Of a stretch of 64,000 bases of DNA, positions 61,308-64,000 are shown piece by piece. Both the position numbers and the translations under genes were made by a program. Numbering within the stretch: the first letter of the stretch is position 1; each line of letters starts with the position of its first letter. Origin of the DNA: Paraburkholderia dioscoreae (lineage in GTDB: Bacteria > Pseudomonadota > Gammaproteobacteria > Burkholderiales > Burkholderiaceae); NCBI RefSeq assembly GCF_902459535.1, contig NZ_LR699553.1:992001-1056000 (forward strand), in the 5' to 3' direction. The notes beneath the pieces are model-generated. The model saw only the letters and a list, made by a program, of their open reading frames with translations. It ran no database searches and was not told where the DNA came from.

Positions 61308-61889
61308 ATGACAAATCCAGAGGAACCCACGGCAATCTCGATTGACGTAAATGAGCGCGACTTCATCCTTCTGTTGAAAGACGGTCGAGAATTTCGGATT
61401 CCATGGCGATGGTTTCCTCGATTGCTAGCAGCGACGCCCGACCAACGAAACGATGTTCGAGTCTCTGCGTCCGGCGCAGAGCTGCATTGGGACCAACTTC
61501 ACGAGAACATCCGCGTCAGCGGACTAATGCGTGACTATGAACCGCTCCTTCTTGAAGAGACGTTGAGTTTACAGGTTCCCAACGACTTTCCTTGGGAAAC
61601 GACGCCCGCTTCACTAGCCGGCGCTCAGCCAAAGCTCGCGGTGAGGTCGATTGGCGGTAGGTTCGTCGTCGGATTAACTGCGGCCGAAAGGTTTGAGCGG
61701 TGGGACATGTGTGAAGACTTGGCACAGCAGTTGGTGCCAAAGACCCTTAAAGACGCAGCGAAATACCCCGAGAATTCGCGCGAAGTAACGCTGCGGAGAA
61801 TGAAAAGGGCTATCGAAGGAAAACAGTGGACGAGCGTCGTCGAAACGGATTGGCTATTGGAACGGCTGCGCACTCTGCTCAACTGGTAA
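61308..61889 (+). CDS. DUF2442 domain-containing protein
   Basis: A 193-residue protein with an N-terminal DUF2442-like domain (LLLKDGREFRIPWRWFPRLL, AELHWDQLHENIRVSGLMRD), which in relatives is a small beta-rich protein next to toxin or transporter genes. The rest (residues 90-193) is unassigned with a helical end (MKRAIEGKQWTSVVETDWLL). The ATG at 61308 has GAGGAGGG upstream. It lies 24 bp after the orphan gene, so it probably belongs to the same transcript. Function unknown. Confidence 0.72.
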   Translation: MTNPEEPTAISIDVNERDFILLLKDGREFRIPWRWFPRLLAATPDQRNDVRVSASGAELHWDQLHENIRVSGLMRDYEPLLLEETLSLQVPNDFPWETTPASLAGAQPKLAVRSIGGRFVVGLTAAERFERWDMCEDLAQQLVPKTLKDAAKYPENSREVTLRRMKRAIEGKQWTSVVETDWLLERLRTLLNW

Positions 61890-62010
61890 CAAACACTCGG
61901 AAACGGGACACATGTGTATCGACTCGATGACCGTGCGGCGCGAGAACTGGCTACTGCCGGCGGTGCCTACCCTACATAGCGACAACTGGCTGCGCACCTC
62001 GCTTTTGTCC

Positions 62011-62262
62011 ATGCAACGAGATAGTCACGTTGAAGTGTCTGTCATGACCATTGAAGAAGCAGTGAAATTTCTCTTCGTCAGCCAAGCGCACATTCGCCAT
62101 CTTCTTAACATTGGCGTGCTGGTCGAGGTGGAGGCGAAAAGTTCATCGGGCCAAGTCGATATCGATGCGACTTCGATTCAGGCTTACCTAGCGAAGCGGA
62201 ATGCAGCCTGGCGCGCCTATCTGGATTCGCAGACCGAGGATAACGACCCGGTTGGGCTTTAG
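62011..62262 (+). CDS. Excisionase-type HTH protein, antitoxin-like, without visible toxin
   Basis: An 83-residue protein. The HTH region TIEEAVKFLFVSQAHIRHLL aligns with the antitoxin-like gene at 58299 (VAELALLLFVSKTYVSKKLL), and the wing/tail (IDATSIQAYLAKRNAAWRAYL) follows. I place the start at the ATG at 62011; a frame open from 61912 adds sequence without similarity. No intact PIN, HAD or other toxin gene follows; instead there are short open fragments. It looks like an antitoxin whose partner is lost, or a stand-alone regulator. Confidence 0.6.
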   Translation: MQRDSHVEVSVMTIEEAVKFLFVSQAHIRHLLNIGVLVEVEAKSSSGQVDIDATSIQAYLAKRNAAWRAYLDSQTEDNDPVGL

Positions 62263-62538
62263 TACCCTCCGTGAGCCCACAATGCTCGTTCTGACAGAAA
62301 CCGTAACCACCGCTGACTACCCGCGAATCAGCGCAAGCTTGTGGGACTTCGCAGTTCAAGGGGCGCTGTGGCGTCGAGGATATCAGCGTGAGGGAATTGT
62401 TGCACAACGCCGAACATCACGGCGTTTCTGAACCGCTGAAATCAGTAGACCACGCTGTCCAAATCGACCTCGATGACTTGTAGCTAGGCGCCGACGAGAA
62501 CTGTTCACTACCGCTTTCGGCGCACCGATAGCGGGGGG
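62263..62538. other. Fragmentary DNA at the right edge of the island
   Basis: About 280 bp without a supported gene. A short plus-strand frame ends in a natural-looking C-terminus at 62388-62483 (VRELLHNAEHHGVSEPLKSV then DHAVQIDLDDL), perhaps the tail of a lost gene. A run of nine G (62533-62541) lies at the junction with the carotenoid-oxygenase fragment. Confidence 0.4.
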
Positions 62539-62718
62539 GGGCATCCAGCTCCCCGGGGAAATCAACGGCGCGCGAACCGGCTGGCGGACGCCTGCCATCG
62601 AGTTGCCACCGACGTCCTGCGCGTCAAGAATGACCAGGTCGCTGGGATTGCGGATGGCGTCCTCGGCGTAGGCCATTATCCAACCGTCGTCTGCACGGAC
62701 CGCATTTGGCCGACGCAC
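62539..62718 (-). pseudogene. C-terminal remnant of a carotenoid oxygenase
   Basis: On the minus strand, about 60 codons read ADDGWIMAYAEDAIRNPSDL then VILDAQDVGGNSMAGVRQPV and RAPLISPGSWMP. This matches the conserved C-terminus of carotenoid/lignostilbene cleavage oxygenases (DDGWLMGYVYD...LVILDAQ...PVRVPxGFHGSWVP). Everything upstream of this piece is missing, including the iron-binding histidines, so it cannot be active. It adjoins a G9 run and the LysR gene, and it may mark the original chromosome sequence at the right island edge. Confidence 0.7.
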
Positions 62719-62745
62719 GGGTACTGGAAGCGTACTGGCCCGGGA

Positions 62746-63696
62746 CTAATCAGCCGATGCAGGCAATGCGACCGGACTCACCTCAGTTAGTGCATTAATC
62801 AGCATCTGGGCACCTGGAGAAATGGGCGCACTGCGACGGGTCACGAGTTCGTACGGCTCGCTGCGCGACGCAACACGGAGGGAGAGCTGCGTGGCCCACC
62901 CCTGGGATGTGCAGAATTCCACGACTGGCACTGGCAGCAGTGCAACGTATTGCGGGTCTTTCCGCAGGAGCGACATTGTCGTAAAAGCCGACGTTGTTTC
63001 CACAACATGCACGGGCATTCGAAGCCCGGCTTCATGGAATTCACGCTCGAGCAATCGTCGAATTGGCATATTCGTGCGATAAACAATCCAGCGGGCATCC
63101 TCAAGGTCAGCGAGGCTCACGCGCTGCACGTGAGCCAGCGGATGTCCTGCACTTGCGATTATGGCAAGCGTTTCGTGCTGAATGATGACACTCGTGTAGA
63201 GCTCCGGTGCGCGACTCACACTTGTCCGGCACAACGCCAGCTCAATGCGTCCTTCATCGAGCAGGTCAAGCAGAGATGCACTTGTGTCTTCCATAACCTC
63301 CACTGACATCTTCGGTTGTTGCGACAACAAGAGATTGATGCCATCGGTTAGCAGCGGCACCGCCCCCATGATTGTTCCTGCCGACACCCGTCCTCCAAAA
63401 CCGCGCATGACGCCAAGCAAATCTTCGCGCAAATGGGCCATATCGGTCTGGAACAGGCGCGCGTAGCGGATAACGCAGTGGCCCGCGGCGTTGGGCTCGA
63501 GACCCCGGTTCGTTCGGACGAATAGCTCGACGCCGAATATGGACTCGATTTCCCGGAGCGCCTTGCTCGCGCCGGGCTGGGACATTGAAACCGCCTTCGC
63601 GGCGTTCAGCAGCGAGCCATGGTCTGCCAGTGCGGCGAGCAGGCGAAGTTGCTTCGCGTGCAGACGGCCAACGATGGAATTAAGAGACGGAATCAT
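62746..63696 (-). CDS. LysR-family transcriptional regulator (GbpR-like)
   Basis: A 316-residue regulator. The HTH is in RLHAKQLRLLAALADHGSLL, NAAKAVSMSQPGASKALREI and VELFVRTNRGLEPNAAGHCV. The effector domain has VSAGTIMGAVPLLTDGINLL, RIELALCRTSVSRAPELYTS and MRKDPQ-type end (SLLRKDPQYVALLPVPVVEF). The N-terminal pattern RLHAKQLRLLAAL is that of the galactose-binding-protein-regulator/CbbR-like group. It lies beside a carotenoid-oxygenase remnant, which may have been its target. A palindrome CCCGA-N10-TCGGG lies 29 bp upstream of its start. Confidence 0.92.
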   Translation of the reverse strand: MIPSLNSIVGRLHAKQLRLLAALADHGSLLNAAKAVSMSQPGASKALREIESIFGVELFVRTNRGLEPNAAGHCVIRYARLFQTDMAHLREDLLGVMRGFGGRVSAGTIMGAVPLLTDGINLLLSQQPKMSVEVMEDTSASLLDLLDEGRIELALCRTSVSRAPELYTSVIIQHETLAIIASAGHPLAHVQRVSLADLEDARWIVYRTNMPIRRLLEREFHEAGLRMPVHVVETTSAFTTMSLLRKDPQYVALLPVPVVEFCTSQGWATQLSLRVASRSEPYELVTRRSAPISPGAQMLINALTEVSPVALPASAD

Positions 63697-63724
63697 CAGG
63701 GTTGCCTTCCAGCTATATCACTAT

Positions 63725-63744
63725 CCCGAAGTTTCAATATCGGG
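63725..63744. promoter_or_regulatory. LysR-type operator candidate CCCGA-N10-TCGGG
   Basis: Inverted repeat 29-48 bp upstream of the LysR start, at the position where LysR proteins bind to control themselves and a divergent gene. A short open frame starting at 63890 reads away from it on the plus strand. Confidence 0.4.
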
Positions 63745-63889
63745 CAGCGCAAAGCATTTTTATACTGCAGCCATGAACGCAGCAGTGTACACAATCGATG
63801 CCACGCAGGGACCGGTTGGTGGCCCCGTTAAGGTATCCAGTGTCTGGCTGCGCGTGCATTGGTGCAGAAAAACCTAAGGGTAATCTCCG

Positions 63890-64000
63890 ATGCAGCGCTC
63901 CCGCCAGTCTTTCAGTGAATGGTCGACACGTGTGCAGGACGGATTGGCGGTAGGCAGGGCGGTTTCATGGATAGTGGTTCGGAAGTTTGGACGGGCACCT
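63890..64000 (+). CDS. Possible start of a gene divergent from LysR (3' end outside window)
   Basis: An ATG at 63890 opens a frame that runs to the window edge without a stop (37 codons). It is divergent from the LysR gene and about 150 bp from the CCCGA-N10-TCGGG palindrome, which is the usual arrangement for a LysR target gene. The visible residues show no domain and the ribosome site is weak, so the call is provisional. Confidence 0.25.
   Translation, partial: MQRSRQSFSEWSTRVQDGLAVGRAVSWIVVRKFGRAP

Noticed and set aside
48040..62538. Integrase-borne genomic island or prophage
   Set aside because: No integrase, transposase, phage structural gene or tRNA attachment site is visible in the island, so I describe it only as a defence-rich accessory region of unknown mobility.
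1..64000. tRNA, rRNA or CRISPR array
   Set aside because: I looked for tRNA T-loop sequences, CCA-ended cloverleaf patterns and regularly spaced repeats and found none that hold up. The only short tandem repeats are the 12-bp units near ppc.

Overview
The window is a high-GC beta-proteobacterial chromosome, almost certainly Burkholderia sensu lato and most like Paraburkholderia. The evidence is the gene content and order (minCDE; ppc divergent from hemC-hemDX-hemY; ppa), the Ala/Arg-rich codon use, the fused HemD-HemX protein and the beta-type phosphoenolpyruvate carboxylase. No rRNA, tRNA or CRISPR array was found. Assignments were made by reading translated sequence, motifs and gene spacing; no database search was run.

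Layout. (1) 1-21,220 is core chromosome: end of minC, minD, minE, small envelope proteins and lipoproteins, a ClC-type chloride transporter, a LOS heptosyltransferase, an MHS-type MFS transporter, a TonB-C lipoprotein, argH, an HTH regulator and a methyltransferase, then ppc facing hemC-hemDX-hemY. A promoter-hairpin-terminator unit at about 8,456-8,588 looks like an unannotated small RNA. (2) 21,300-29,750 is accessory: an IS1111-group IS110 element, a trypsin-like protease gene split by a complete IS5-family element with a CTAG duplication, a membrane/coiled-coil partner, and a tight minus-strand operon of DUF4238, an orphan, a dual-OB protein, DUF488 and SLOG-DUF4326. (3) 30,025-34,529 holds an ALDH-SDR-MFS catabolic operon and ppa. 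(4) 35,103-44,795 is a second catabolic module: Rieske oxygenase, its reductase, an extra ketol-acid reductoisomerase, a class II aldolase-like protein and an MFS transporter, bracketed by two paralogous FCD-GntR regulators and followed by an orphan gene and a LysR regulator. (5) 45,529-48,945 returns to core-type genes (FUSC, GIY-YIG, DUF482). (6) About 48,950-62,540 is a defence island that begins by truncating the DUF482 gene. It carries a three-component ABC (ABC-3C) system, a Gabija-like pair, a tandem-HTH regulator, an HTH/HAD toxin-antitoxin-like pair and several barely described genes (DUF6088, DUF2442, orphans). It ends beside a decayed carotenoid-oxygenase fragment and a LysR gene.

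How the parts relate. The Min proteins place the division site. ppc feeds the TCA cycle, and hemC-hemDX-hemY make and support tetrapyrroles. The Rieske module has its own transporter, and shared TGTATACAG-like boxes suggest GntR control that extends to an orphan gene. The two accessory blocks are dominated by conflict-system genes. The least described sets are the DUF4238/orphan/DuOB/DUF488/SLOG-DUF4326 operon at 26,690-29,744 and the cluster at 58,299-62,262.
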